Of a DNA stretch of 64,000 bases, positions 7,755 through 15,586 are shown piece after piece. The translations under genes were made by a program, and so were the position numbers. The notes beneath the pieces were generated by a model. That model worked only from the letters and a program-made list of their open reading frames with translations. It was not told the DNA's origin and searched no databases. Source of the stretch: Haloferax marinisediminis. GTDB lineage: Archaea > Halobacteriota > Halobacteria > Halobacteriales > Haloferacaceae. The DNA lies in the NCBI RefSeq assembly GCF_009674585.1, contig NZ_WKJP01000004.1, forward strand, positions 1 to 64,000. The letters are read 5' to 3'. Each line of letters starts with the position of its first letter. Position 1 is the first letter of the stretch.

Positions 7755-8852
7755 ATGGCAAACAAACTAAAGTTAGGGTTGGTGGGGGCAGATGCCGCTG
7801 GAAGGAGCTGGGGACCAGCTGCTCATATCCCAGCATTGCGCGAAATAGAACAGATCGAGTTGGCGGCACTCTGTACAAGTCGTCCCGAATCGGCTGCCGC
7901 TGCCGCAGAAGCATTCGGTATCGACCGTGCATATCATGATATCAATGAACTGGTTGCTCAACCAGACATCGACATCATCGCGGCTGTTGTAAACATACCA
8001 AGCCACTACGAAATTGTGATGCCAGCACTAAACGCTGGAAAGCACGTTTATTGTGAGTGGCCGCTCGGTGCAAATCTCACAGAAACAGAGGAGATGGCGG
8101 CACTCGCACACGCGAAAGGTGTTGTCACAGCAATTGGGCTTCAAGGGCGTCACGATCCTTCCCTTACCCACATCAAGGAGTTATGTGATGACGGTTGGTT
8201 AGGCGACATTCATTCCGTTCAGATGACATTCCTAGGAACGAGTATCCCTGACCGCTCCTCTCGGATGGAATACGAGCGTGAGATCCATCGAGGTGCCCAT
8301 TTACTGACGATCATTGGTGGACACACGCTTGCTTACATTGCGTATTGTTTCGGGTCACTGGCTGAGGTTTCGGCCAGGGTAGCAACACGAGTGAAGAAGT
8401 TGCGTATGGCTGATACTGGTGAGATGGTTGATGCAGAAGCAGCCGATAACGTTCTTATCAACGGCGCACTCACCAATGGCGCACTGCTCTCTTACCAGTT
8501 ATCAGCTGTTCCATTCCATGGAGACGGGTGGCGGATGGCTGTGTATGGTAGTAAGGGAACAATCATAGCAACGGCCCAGGGACTACCCCAGATCACGCCA
8601 ATCAAACTTGTTGGTGCTCAAGGCGACGAGCCGCTCGTTGAATTGCCAGTTCCTGAACGACTGCGAGTAGTGCCAGCATCGGTACCATTTGGCCCACCAC
8701 AGAACGTGGGGCAGGCGTATGTACGCATGGCAGAGGCGATTCAAGAAGGGAAACCGTTTGCTCCCAGCTTTGAGGATGCGGTGGAGGTCCACAGACTCCT
8801 CGACGCGGTCCAGCAATCTTCGGACGAGGGTCGCGTTATCAGGGTAGTCTAG
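7755..8852 (+). CDS. Gfo/Idh/MocA family NAD(P)-dependent oxidoreductase
   Basis: A protein of 365 residues, the normal family length. The N-terminal Rossmann fold opens with LGLVGADAAGRSWG (a variant of GxGxxG), and the family motif EKP is seen as CEWPLGANL (about residues 97-105). The C-terminal alpha/beta substrate domain includes the GGHTLAY helix with the usual catalytic-site histidine near residue 193. The closest-looking relatives are Gal80-like bacterial dehydrogenases of sugars or inositols, an inference from memory. Codon use is clearly different from the neighbours: many codons end in A or T, overall GC is lower, and the protein is less acidic. This points to transfer from a non-halophile or less GC-rich donor. 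It lies inside the IS-bounded unit with no related gene nearby. Confidence 0.87.
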   Translation: MANKLKLGLVGADAAGRSWGPAAHIPALREIEQIELAALCTSRPESAAAAAEAFGIDRAYHDINELVAQPDIDIIAAVVNIPSHYEIVMPALNAGKHVYCEWPLGANLTETEEMAALAHAKGVVTAIGLQGRHDPSLTHIKELCDDGWLGDIHSVQMTFLGTSIPDRSSRMEYEREIHRGAHLLTIIGGHTLAYIAYCFGSLAEVSARVATRVKKLRMADTGEMVDAEAADNVLINGALTNGALLSYQLSAVPFHGDGWRMAVYGSKGTIIATAQGLPQITPIKLVGAQGDEPLVELPVPERLRVVPASVPFGPPQNVGQAYVRMAEAIQEGKPFAPSFEDAVEVHRLLDAVQQSSDEGRVIRVV

Positions 8853-8862
8853 TGCAGTACGG

Positions 8863-9081
8863 TCACTGATTATGACGGCTGTAAACAAGCGGGTGTTGAC
8901 GACGATGAAGGCGAGCAGACCGTCCGTCAGGAACTAATGAAGGACGTTTTCTGACGTGATAGACGGAAAGGAAGACGGCGACAGAAAGGTGTTCTCCTGC
9001 GTAATCGACGAGGTCCGAGAGGAGGAGAAACGCCTGAATCAGCCCTGAGAGCGTGAAACCGACCAGCAATCGGTGCTGCAT
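8863..9081 (-). CDS. Doubtful short membrane-like ORF beside an IS end
   Basis: A 72-codon frame begins with ATG directly inside the decayed IS end (9076-9138) and reads away from it. The first 40 residues are hydrophobic with one probable helix (LLVGFTLSGLIQAFLLLSDL). The last 30 are basic and histidine-rich and look like a frameshift or run-on. I do not recognise it. It could be a fragment of a gene cut by the insertion, or not coding. Confidence 0.22.
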   Translation of the reverse strand: MQHRLLVGFTLSGLIQAFLLLSDLVDYAGEHLSVAVFLSVYHVRKRPSLVPDGRSARLHRRQHPLVYSRHNQ

Positions 9082-9138
9082 ACACCCTCTGTATGTGTCA
9101 CGCAACACCTATCAAACTCAGAGGATTTCAACAGAACC
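9076..9138 (-). repeat. Decayed IS end, copy d (inverted)
   Basis: Read on the minus strand from 9138, the tip GGTTCTGTTGAAATCCTCTG differs from the tip at 14665 by one base in 20. Further blocks TGATAG, TGTTG, CGTG, ATACAG and TGCAG follow in the same order as in that copy. It is the right-hand partner of copy a if the 5883-9138 segment was a unit. Confidence 0.68.
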
Positions 9139-9221
9139 GTGATTTTCTACCAGTATTTGAGACGCTTCACCGAATGCGTAGGGTTAATAGTGGCGTTCAA
9201 ACTGGTAGGACATAGATTTGG

Positions 9222-9446
9222 ATGTCTGACCACTCAGTAAGTGAGGCAGTTCTTGCTGCTATTGCGGAAGCAGAAGGCGTCGACGTGAAGGCATTGGACA
9301 CGCCACTCTACGAGAGTATCAGTCCCGAAGCACTCGACAAACTCTTCCGAAACTCTCCAGTCGAGGTTACCTTTCGCTACATGGGTTACATCGTCACAGT
9401 GACTCCCGAGCAGGAAGTCGAATTAGTATCGATAGACGACCGTTGA
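9222..9446 (+). CDS. HalOD1 output-domain protein
   Basis: A protein of 74 residues that consists almost entirely of a HalOD1 domain, a haloarchaeal module often found as an output domain of response regulators. The recognisable pattern is AVLAAIAEAEGVDVKALDTP, then LYESISPEALDKLF, then a beta region VEVTFRYMGYIVTV. There is no attached receiver domain. Stand-alone copies are common in haloarchaea and their role is not known. The ATG is followed by an MSDH opening; an AT-rich element GGTTAATAG sits about 40 bases upstream. Confidence 0.85.
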   Translation: MSDHSVSEAVLAAIAEAEGVDVKALDTPLYESISPEALDKLFRNSPVEVTFRYMGYIVTVTPEQEVELVSIDDR

Positions 9447-9834
9447 GTACTGTGACTGTCTTCTGCGGCCCGGAGCCATCGATTCGACTATTTTGATCTG
9501 CTGCGGTGGCGAATTCGCCACCTCGAAAGCGAGAAGACTGTCCTCTCAGTCGCTGTGAGTACGCCGAATTTTGCCGTTCTCAAGATTATGTTGGATTAGT
9601 ATTTATTTTACAAACGTCATTGTCGCACACAGACAACGAGGTTTAGCGATTTGGTGCAGAGATTGGTCCACGCGCTTGTATATTGTATATCGCTATACTA
9701 AATGTGTTTGTCCGAAGGTCCCACAGTTTCGGAGTGCACAACGCTTCTATTGTATTTCTCCAACTGCCACTCAAACTGTCTCGACGGCCTGTCACGCGTA
9801 ATAACCCGCTGGCGCACATACCAGTCCTTTTCCC
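9447..9834. other. Gap between HalOD1 gene and SLC13 permease
   Basis: A 388-base stretch with no supported gene. It contains the perfect 18-bp palindrome at 9505-9522, about 60 bases after the HalOD1 stop, and then an AT-rich part around 9590-9700 (TTTATTTTAC, TATATTGTATATCG) that could hold promoter elements. Three short overlapping frames here are rich in Cys and Arg and look non-coding. Confidence 0.5.
9505..9522. terminator. Perfect 18-bp palindrome, possible hairpin
   Basis: GGTGGCGAATTCGCCACC is a perfect inverted repeat without a loop. It lies about 60 bases downstream of the HalOD1 stop. It could form a hairpin in RNA or be a protein-binding site. No T-run follows directly, so a terminator role is uncertain. 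Confidence 0.35.
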
Positions 9835-11727
9835 GTGTCAGTGTCTCTATTCGGTGTGGTCTTCTCTATCGTTTCGTTGACAATCCAGGCCCTCGGCTTC
9901 TCGTCCGTAACGGCTGAGATGCTCGTCGTTTTTGCAGTTATCCTCCTCGCACTCGTGTTGTTCGCCACTGAGTGGTTTCCCATCGACGTCACCGCGATTC
10001 TGGTGATGGTGCTATTGATCGTACTCGAACCGTGGACGCAGATCTCCCCTCGGGAGGGAATCTCGGGGTTCGCCAATCCAGCCACTATCACCGTACTGGC
10101 GATGCTCATCCTAAGCACTGGAATCAACCGAACCGGTATCGTTCAGTTGCTCGGACGGAAGATGGCGGCGTTCGCAGGGACCAACCGCCGTAAGCAACTC
10201 GCGGCGACGGTCGGCATCACCGGCCCCGTCTCGGGAGTCATCAACAACACGCCGGTCGTCGCGATTTTAGTCCCGATCATTAACGACCTCGCACACAACG
10301 GCAAAACCTCACCGTCGAAATTGCTGATGCCGCTGTCGTTCGCCTCGATGCTCGGTGGCACGTTGACGCTCATCGGAACGTCGACGAATATCCTAGCGAG
10401 CGATATTGCTGCTCAGATTGGTGCAGAATCGCCTGAGCTTGGTCTTCAGGCGTTCGGAATGTTCGAGTTCACCAAACTCGGTCTCATCGTGTTCGCAGTC
10501 GGTTCCCTCTATCTGATGACAGTCGGTGTTCGACTGCTCCCCGAACGGATTCCCGCTGACGAGGACCTCGTCGAAGAGTACGCCCTCCAAGAGTACCTCG
10601 CAGACGTCGCTGTTCCAGCCAACTCGTCATTGATTGGAAAGACAGTCGAGGAGGCACTGGGAGACGACGAACTCGACATCGACGTGTTACAGCTGATCCG
10701 ATACGGCGAACGATTTTCAGAACCACTCGCTCGCAAAGAGATCCGCGAGAACGACACACTCCGGCTCAGGACGAACCGGGAGACGCTCGAACATATCATG
10801 GACACGGAAGGACTCAACTTGACAGGTGGCCCTCGGACTGAAGACGACCTGCATCCGGATGAGGAAGAACCAGTCCTCGTCGAGGTCGTCATTCCGTCGG
10901 GGTCGTTCCTCGTCGGCGAAACCCTGGCGAGTTCGACCTTCCGACAGCGCTACGATGCGAACGTTCTAGCCTTTCGAACCCGTGGTGACGTCATCCGAGA
11001 CCGGTTTGAGGACATTCGTATTAGGGTCGGTGACACCCTCCTTGTGCAGGCGCCACCCGACAGTCTCACCCGCCTCGTTGAGAACCAGGACTTCATCGTC
11101 GCCCACGAGTTCGACGAGGTGACCTATCGGAGCGACAAGATTCCCTTCGCGGTCGGAATCATCGCCGGCGTCGTCGCACTCCCGGCACTGAACATCCTGC
11201 CGATTGTCGTCTCCGCGTTAGCAGGGGTCGTGGCGATGGTCTTCACCGGCGTCCTGAAACCGACTGAACTCTACTCGTCCGTCGAGTGGAACGTAATCTT
11301 CCTCCTCGCTGGCGTCATCCCGCTCGGCATCGCCCTCCAGCAGACTGGTGCGGCGGCACTTCTCGGAGAGCTCGTCGCTTCGACCGCGGTGTTCTTGCCA
11401 GCAATCGGAGTTCTCTGGGTGTTCTACGTCGCAACCGGTCTGCTGACGAGCGTCATCAGCAACAACGCGAGCGTCGTGTTGATGATTCCGGTGGCCGCCA
11501 GCGCCGCCCAGTCGATTGGTGCGAATGCATTCGCGTTCGTCCTCGCAGTGACGTTCGCCGCCTCGACGGCGTTCATGACCCCAGTGGGATACCAGACGAA
11601 CCTCTTCGTGTACGGGCCCGGTGGCTACAAGTTCTCGGACTTCATACGGGTCGGTGCGCCGTTGCAGTTGTTGTTGTCAGTGGTCACTGTCCTCGGGATT
11701 GCGTTCTTCTGGGGTGTCCGCGCTTGA
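9835..11727 (+). CDS. SLC13-family permease with two TrkA-C (RCK_C) domains
   Basis: A membrane transporter of 630 residues if started at GTG 9835; an ATG at 9919 would give 602 and is also reasonable. N-terminal helices cover about residues 5-235 and contain the substrate/sodium-site motifs VINNTPVVA (about 135-143) and GTSTNILA (181-188). Two TrkA-C domains follow at about 250-325 and 345-422, and a second block of helices covers 435-630 with VISNNASVV and PVGYQTNLFVYG. This is the layout of the SLC13/ArsB-like permeases that move di- or tricarboxylates or sulfate. RCK_C modules usually bind a regulatory small molecule. The substrate is not evident. It stands alone with gaps on both sides. 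Confidence 0.88.
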   Translation: MSVSLFGVVFSIVSLTIQALGFSSVTAEMLVVFAVILLALVLFATEWFPIDVTAILVMVLLIVLEPWTQISPREGISGFANPATITVLAMLILSTGINRTGIVQLLGRKMAAFAGTNRRKQLAATVGITGPVSGVINNTPVVAILVPIINDLAHNGKTSPSKLLMPLSFASMLGGTLTLIGTSTNILASDIAAQIGAESPELGLQAFGMFEFTKLGLIVFAVGSLYLMTVGVRLLPERIPADEDLVEEYALQEYLADVAVPANSSLIGKTVEEALGDDELDIDVLQLIRYGERFSEPLARKEIRENDTLRLRTNRETLEHIMDTEGLNLTGGPRTEDDLHPDEEEPVLVEVVIPSGSFLVGETLASSTFRQRYDANVLAFRTRGDVIRDRFEDIRIRVGDTLLVQAPPDSLTRLVENQDFIVAHEFDEVTYRSDKIPFAVGIIAGVVALPALNILPIVVSALAGVVAMVFTGVLKPTELYSSVEWNVIFLLAGVIPLGIALQQTGAAALLGELVASTAVFLPAIGVLWVFYVATGLLTSVISNNASVVLMIPVAASAAQSIGANAFAFVLAVTFAASTAFMTPVGYQTNLFVYGPGGYKFSDFIRVGAPLQLLLSVVTVLGIAFFWGVRA

Positions 11728-11960
11728 GACGGATGTTCTGACTCAGCTGTAAAATAAGACCCCAAAGCGTTCTGCACGCCTGCTGAGGAGCCATTGCTCC
11801 CGTCATCCCTACCAAGGCCCGTGTCACGGGTGAAATGCACTGGTCATGCCGATAGCAACCAAACGGTTGAAGGCGTACCTATCGCAGTACCATCGTCAGC
11901 ATACCCGTCGGCCTGAGCCACCGTACGAACGTTGATTGACTTGGCCGTCCTTCTTAGAGT

Positions 11961-12389
11961 ATGGCAGAATTCCCAGACGAGCGCCAGCTCGTACTACGTG
12001 CGCGGTCTCAGTTAGACCAATGGACGAGAAATGCCCGGAGGGAGGCATACGCTGAACTGTTCGAAGGCGACCGACCAATCCTCACCGACGCGGAACTCCG
12101 TCTACTCGACGCGCTCGATTCCGAGCTGGAGCGAGAGGGCGGCGATGGTGTCTGGGGAACCGACCAATACGGAATCCATACGGCTGGGACATCGAGTTCG
12201 GATACCTCCCTTGGTGTGGTCTGTGTGTATCACCCACAGATCACCAAGGACTCTGTCCTTCGCGGGCGGGACGAACTTGACGACGAGACCGAAGAGCGAC
12301 TCAATGCAGCACTCTGGCGATATAGCGAACGGGTTGCGACCCTCATCGAAGCAAAACTCGACGAGTTCATCCGCCAAACACAGCGGTAA
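11961..12389 (+). CDS. Haloarchaeal hypothetical protein
   Basis: A soluble acidic protein of 142 residues, with no signal or membrane segment. It is a family I recognise only as haloarchaeal; a DUF number (perhaps DUF7539) is unchecked memory. The C-terminal part ends in the helix KLDEFIRQTQR. A damaged second copy of the last 40 or so codons lies at 14512-14653. The ATG at 11961 is preceded by an AT-containing CTTAGAG stretch, and a leaderless transcript is possible. Function unknown. Confidence 0.72.
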   Translation: MAEFPDERQLVLRARSQLDQWTRNARREAYAELFEGDRPILTDAELRLLDALDSELEREGGDGVWGTDQYGIHTAGTSSSDTSLGVVCVYHPQITKDSVLRGRDELDDETEERLNAALWRYSERVATLIEAKLDEFIRQTQR

Positions 12390-12648
12390 GCCTCGGTCAA
12401 ATCCACTTTCGGATGATCGTACGCGTCAATGTATCTGGCGAAGGAATCTCACCGTCGACAACGCGGCAGAAAAACGTTCCTGGCACCGAGACCGAGAGCC
12501 TTCCGAATTAGGGTTGGATCCGTGCCGGGGAGTCGGGCAAGCAGTTAGAGGCCCGTCCGGTTGCGCGTAGTGGGATCTCTATGTTCCCGAGACGTTCACA
12601 CCAACAAGCGTCCACACAGTTATCGGAACCGAGCGCCTATTACGAAAG

Positions 12649-12981
12649 ATGCCAAATAACAAACGTGGGCGAGACGAGAACCTAGACGACGAACAGCGAC
12701 AACAGCCAGAGCGGAAGCGAGAAGAAGTACGCGACCGCGTTCGTGAAGACCGAGCGATGAGCGGCGCCCTTGGTGGGCGACTTGGTGGCCTTGATGAGGT
12801 ACTCGAATCCGAGGACTATCCAGTCACGACCGATGAATTGGTCGAGGCCTATGGCCACTACGAGATCGAAACGCAGGGGGGGACGGAGTCCCTCGAAGAA
12901 GTGCTTGCTCCAACGGATAACCAAACGTACGACTCCGCCGATGACGTCCGAAGCCGGATACTGGGCCTGATACATCGTTGA
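12649..12981 (+). CDS. DUF5789-like small haloarchaeal protein
   Basis: A protein of 110 residues. The first 45 residues are highly charged and look disordered (Asp/Glu/Arg/Gln repeats). The conserved part covers about residues 48-110, with DYPVTTDELVEAYG, then IETQGGTESLEEVL and DSADDVRSRILGLI. This matches the small haloarchaeal family I know as DUF5789. Nothing is known of its activity. The stop is directly followed by a fragment of an unrelated gene. Confidence 0.75.
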   Translation: MPNNKRGRDENLDDEQRQQPERKREEVRDRVREDRAMSGALGGRLGGLDEVLESEDYPVTTDELVEAYGHYEIETQGGTESLEEVLAPTDNQTYDSADDVRSRILGLIHR

Positions 12982-13187
12982 TATTCTGCCTCGTCAAGAG
13001 TGGGGAATTTGTCGATGAGGGTGAACCACTCTGTACGGTCACGAATCCGCTCGATACTGTACCTGAAACCGTACAAGCATCATTCGCAGGGCTTTTCGTT
13101 GGTATCCTCGAAACGCTGGTGGTCTATCCCAGAAACCTGCTCTGTCGACTCGCGTATCACCGCCGAAACAGACCGAGTTCTTCGTGA
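12978..13187 (+). pseudogene. C-terminal fragment of a succinylglutamate desuccinylase/aspartoacylase (M14) family gene
   Basis: The frame reads KSGEFVDEGEPLCTVTNPLD, then AGLFVGILETLVVYPRNLLC. This matches the C-terminal beta domain of AstE/AspA-like zinc deacylases, which ends with an FVxEGExIxxVTDP element and a VxVGVxxxPVVYPGxxLxH element. The catalytic N-terminal two thirds are missing; the frame begins inside the stop region of the DUF5789-like gene. It is a remnant with no zinc site left. The rest of the 12982-13400 gap holds nothing I can identify. Confidence 0.55.
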
Positions 13188-13400
13188 TGGTACGGTGGTG
13201 GGAGGATGAGTATTGTGTTACTGGTTGTGACTCGGTGACTCTCCTAGCTGGACAGGAGATCAAAGAGACTGCTCCAGATTGATTCCCCCGGGCTCGCCAC
13301 AAGAGGCGCTCATCAAAGTGAGACTCCGAAAAATTACGACCCCTACATCCGAGAGGAGCTAGATTGTAGTCCGACGCCATCCAACAGTCTAGAGAGCATC

Positions 13401-14111
13401 ATGCGCATCGTTCTCTCAGTCGGTGGGAGCATCCTCGTGCCAACGCTTGACCAAGCGCAGTTTCGAGAGTACGCAACCGTCATCACAGCGCTCGCCAAGG
13501 AGCACGACATCTGTGTCGTCACCGGCGGTGGGTCTCCTGCGCGTGAATTCATCGATGTGGGGCGGGCTATCGGTGCGAACGAAGTCGAGCTTGATCAAAT
13601 CGGTATCGAGGTCACTCGGCTAAATGCACGACTTCTCATCGCAGCAATCGGCGAAGATGCCGTCTCGACGCCATCAAAAGACTACGAAGCAGCGGGGAAA
13701 GCGCTCCGCTGTGGCGACATCGTCGTCATGGGTGGAACAGCACCCGGTCAAACTACTGATGCAGTGAGCGCACTACTTGCTGAATACATAAACGCAGAAC
13801 TTCTCATCTATGCGACCAACGTGCCTGGCGTCTTTAGCGCGGACCCTCACACTCACCCAGACGCAGAAGCATTCGACGAGTTACGTGCGAGCCAACTCAT
13901 TACCCTCATCCACGATATCGGGAGCACTGCCGGGAGCAGTGTACCGATCGACCTTCTCGCTGCGAAGAGAATCCAACGTGCAAACTTTGAAACAGTGGTT
14001 ATCGACGGAACCGACCCGGAGTGTATTCTCACCGCTGTCCGAACCGGTGAAATCGAGGGGACGAGAATCATCTCAGACGGGGACGATGACACGACTCCCG
14101 CTGAAACATGA
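13401..14111 (+). CDS. pyrH: Archaeal-type UMP kinase (possible second copy)
   Basis: A protein of 236 residues of the amino-acid-kinase fold. Visible motifs are the opening IVLSVGGSILVP, GGGSPAREFIDVGRAIGANE, the UMP-site LDQIGIEVTRLNARLLIAA, and the phosphate-binding VMGGTAPGQTTDAV. The end ADPHTHPDAEAFDEL is also typical. It would phosphorylate UMP to UDP. The C-terminal tail is extended and acidic (SDGDDDTTPAET). It is not beside the usual housekeeping neighbours and lies in an accessory zone, so it may be a paralogue; I cannot see the rest of the genome. Start: first ATG of the frame. Confidence 0.88.
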   Translation: MRIVLSVGGSILVPTLDQAQFREYATVITALAKEHDICVVTGGGSPAREFIDVGRAIGANEVELDQIGIEVTRLNARLLIAAIGEDAVSTPSKDYEAAGKALRCGDIVVMGGTAPGQTTDAVSALLAEYINAELLIYATNVPGVFSADPHTHPDAEAFDELRASQLITLIHDIGSTAGSSVPIDLLAAKRIQRANFETVVIDGTDPECILTAVRTGEIEGTRIISDGDDDTTPAET

Positions 14112-14145
14112 CGACTGTTAACCCCGTGGAGAACTATACGTGAGT

Positions 14146-14385
14146 ATGTCGCGATACGTGGCTTCCTTCGAGATTAACTCAAAAACCGATTCGTACGCCG
14201 CTCGGCGCATTCTAGAGCGAGTATTCGATACGGTTCGAGAAGAGTCATCGAACGTCCGGAAGGGTTCAGACGACACAAGCGAACTCCTCGAATCGTTCAA
14301 AACGCTCCAAGATGCAGCGAAACGTCCAACGGCGGGGAAGCTGGAAATCATCTACGAACAATACGACGACGAATTCGAGAACTAA
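14146..14385 (+). CDS. Small conserved-looking hypothetical protein
   Basis: A 79-residue soluble protein starting MSRYVASFEINSKTDSY. A GTG two codons earlier (14140) is an alternative. It is mostly helical with charged heptads (RILERVFDTVREES, LLESFKTLQDAAKR) and ends in an acidic tail. It lies 34 bases after the UMP kinase on the same strand and may be co-transcribed. I do not recognise the family and propose no function. Confidence 0.6.
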   Translation: MSRYVASFEINSKTDSYAARRILERVFDTVREESSNVRKGSDDTSELLESFKTLQDAAKRPTAGKLEIIYEQYDDEFEN

Positions 14386-14511
14386 TCTCGCGGGAACTCC
14401 GTCACCGAGAGAGCCACACAGTCGGCAATCCGCCAGCGTCCTCCAAGATTCTCACGTTCATAATCGTCGTATGCCCCATCTCGAAAGACTGTTTCAGCGG
14501 TTGCACAACAA

Positions 14512-14653
14512 CCGCTCACCCCTCCGCGAGCGGGATGACCGTGACGACGAGACCGAAGAGCGACTCGATGCCGCGCTCTGGCAATCTAACGGACGGGTTG
14601 CCACCCACATCGACGCAAAACTCGACGAATTCATCCGCCAAACACAACGCTAA
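14512..14653 (+). pseudogene. Truncated duplicate of the 11961-12389 gene
   Basis: The last 42 or so codons read DDETEERLDAALWQSNGR, then HIDAKLDEFIRQTQR, almost the same as the end of the gene at 11961-12389 (DDETEERLNAALWRYSER, KLDEFIRQTQR). The stop is at the equivalent place. Similarity fades upstream of about 14512, and no start or N-terminal half is present. An IS end begins 12 bases after its stop, which fits damage by insertion or by recombination. Confidence 0.75.
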
Positions 14654-14664
14654 TCTAGAATCCC

Positions 14665-14735
14665 GGTTCTGTTGAAACCCTCTGTTGCTGATAGTTTGTT
14701 GAAGCCGTGCTGAATACAGGGCGCGAGTCGTGCAG
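14665..14735 (+). repeat. Decayed IS end, copy e (best preserved)
   Basis: The tip GGTTCTGTTGAAACCCTCTG is followed by TGCTGATAG, GTGCTGAATACAGGGCGCGA and GTCGTGCAGG. It is the clearest of five related blocks in 5.8-14.8 kb. The tip sequence resembles IS6-family terminal repeats (GGTTCTGTTGCAAA type). No transposase gene follows. Confidence 0.68.
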
Positions 14736-15193
14736 GACTGTGCAGGCCAATTACCCGGGACAGCCGACGATACAGTCAAACGTTAGAATATAGCCGAGTC
14801 CCAGAGCAATGACTAGAAGAATAGCGAGTAGTAAAACCGCCAGGAGCCTGTTGTAGGTAGGAGTTGTTCTTGGTTACTAATTTGACAAATATTTGTCACA
14901 ATTTGATAGAGAACACTTAGTCGGTTTGGGCGTGATGTATTCACCCTCTGAGTCGGCCACAGGAATTGGTTGATGAATGGCTTTTCGAAGGGATGGGAGT
15001 ACCGAAGCCCAAAGCACGAGATTTTGAAGATAAAAATAATAGCATTAATACAAAATTAAATGTATAAAACTAAATACATATGCTTAACCCCTGTCCAGGC
15101 GTCTGTACTATTGAGTCTCCAAGGAGACGTCCATCTTGGTACCATTCTGAGCGACCCAATACGCCGTTCTCAAGGATTCTTCAAACAAACATC
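14736..15193. other. Gap before the cupin gene; trace of a hydrophobic frame
   Basis: On the minus strand about 14762-14860, a frame without a start encodes one hydrophobic helix (LLAVLLLAILLVIALGLG) followed by YILTFDCIVGCPG. It may be a remnant of a small membrane protein. From about 14870 the sequence is AT-rich, with runs such as AAAATAATAGCATTAATAC and ATAAAACTAAATACATA near 15060-15080 that could include the promoter of the cupin gene. Confidence 0.4.
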
Positions 15194-15586
15194 ATGAAAG
15201 TCGCAAAAGACGCCGTACCAACCAGAATCGATAGCCCAGTCGCCATCGCCCGCCAACAACCGGATTTCGGGGACTCGACTGGCTACGGGACACTCGGAGC
15301 AGAGTACTTCACACTCGCACAGGGAACCGACATCACACCACTTCTCAAGGGGCTGAAAGACGACCTCTGTCAGGCTCCCCACTGGGGATACGTGGTGAGC
15401 GGGGCGCTGACCGTCACGTATACCGATGGGAGCACTGAAGCCGACGAGACCGGTGACATGTTCTACTGGCCACCAGGACATACTGTCCGGGCCGACGAAG
15501 ACACGGATTTCGTTCTGTTCAGCCCCCAGCACGAACACGGGGAAGTGATGGATCAAATCCAGAGGAACATGGAACAGAGTTCGTAA
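15194..15586 (+). CDS. Cupin-domain protein
   Basis: A protein of 130 residues with a single cupin barrel. The two cupin motifs are seen as HWGYVVSGALTVTYTDG (about residues 68-84) and YWPPGHTVRADEDTDFVLFS (about 96-115). The pattern is degenerate at some metal ligands: one histidine in motif 1 and one in motif 2. The start at 15194 is chosen because translation from earlier in-frame starts gives an arginine- and proline-rich stretch unlike a haloarchaeal protein. Substrate and role are unknown. It stands alone between an IS scar and an AT-rich desert. Confidence 0.72.
   Translation: MKVAKDAVPTRIDSPVAIARQQPDFGDSTGYGTLGAEYFTLAQGTDITPLLKGLKDDLCQAPHWGYVVSGALTVTYTDGSTEADETGDMFYWPPGHTVRADEDTDFVLFSPQHEHGEVMDQIQRNMEQSS

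Larger units (their letters stand above)
5883..9138. mobile_element. Candidate cargo unit bounded by inverted IS-like ends
   Basis: The left tip (5883-5900, GGCTCTATCGAAATCCTC) and the reverse complement of the right tip (9121-9138, GGTTCTGTTGAAATCCTC) match at 15 of 18 positions and point outward. The 8 bases outside each tip, 5875-5882 GGCATTTT and 9139-9146 GTGATTTT, match at 6 of 8, as a decayed target-site duplication might. Inside lie a TFS paralogue, a DJ-1 protein and a Gfo/Idh oxidoreductase, but no transposase. The tip sequence resembles IS6-family ends, which is inference. It could also be two independent IS scars that happen to face each other. Confidence 0.4.
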
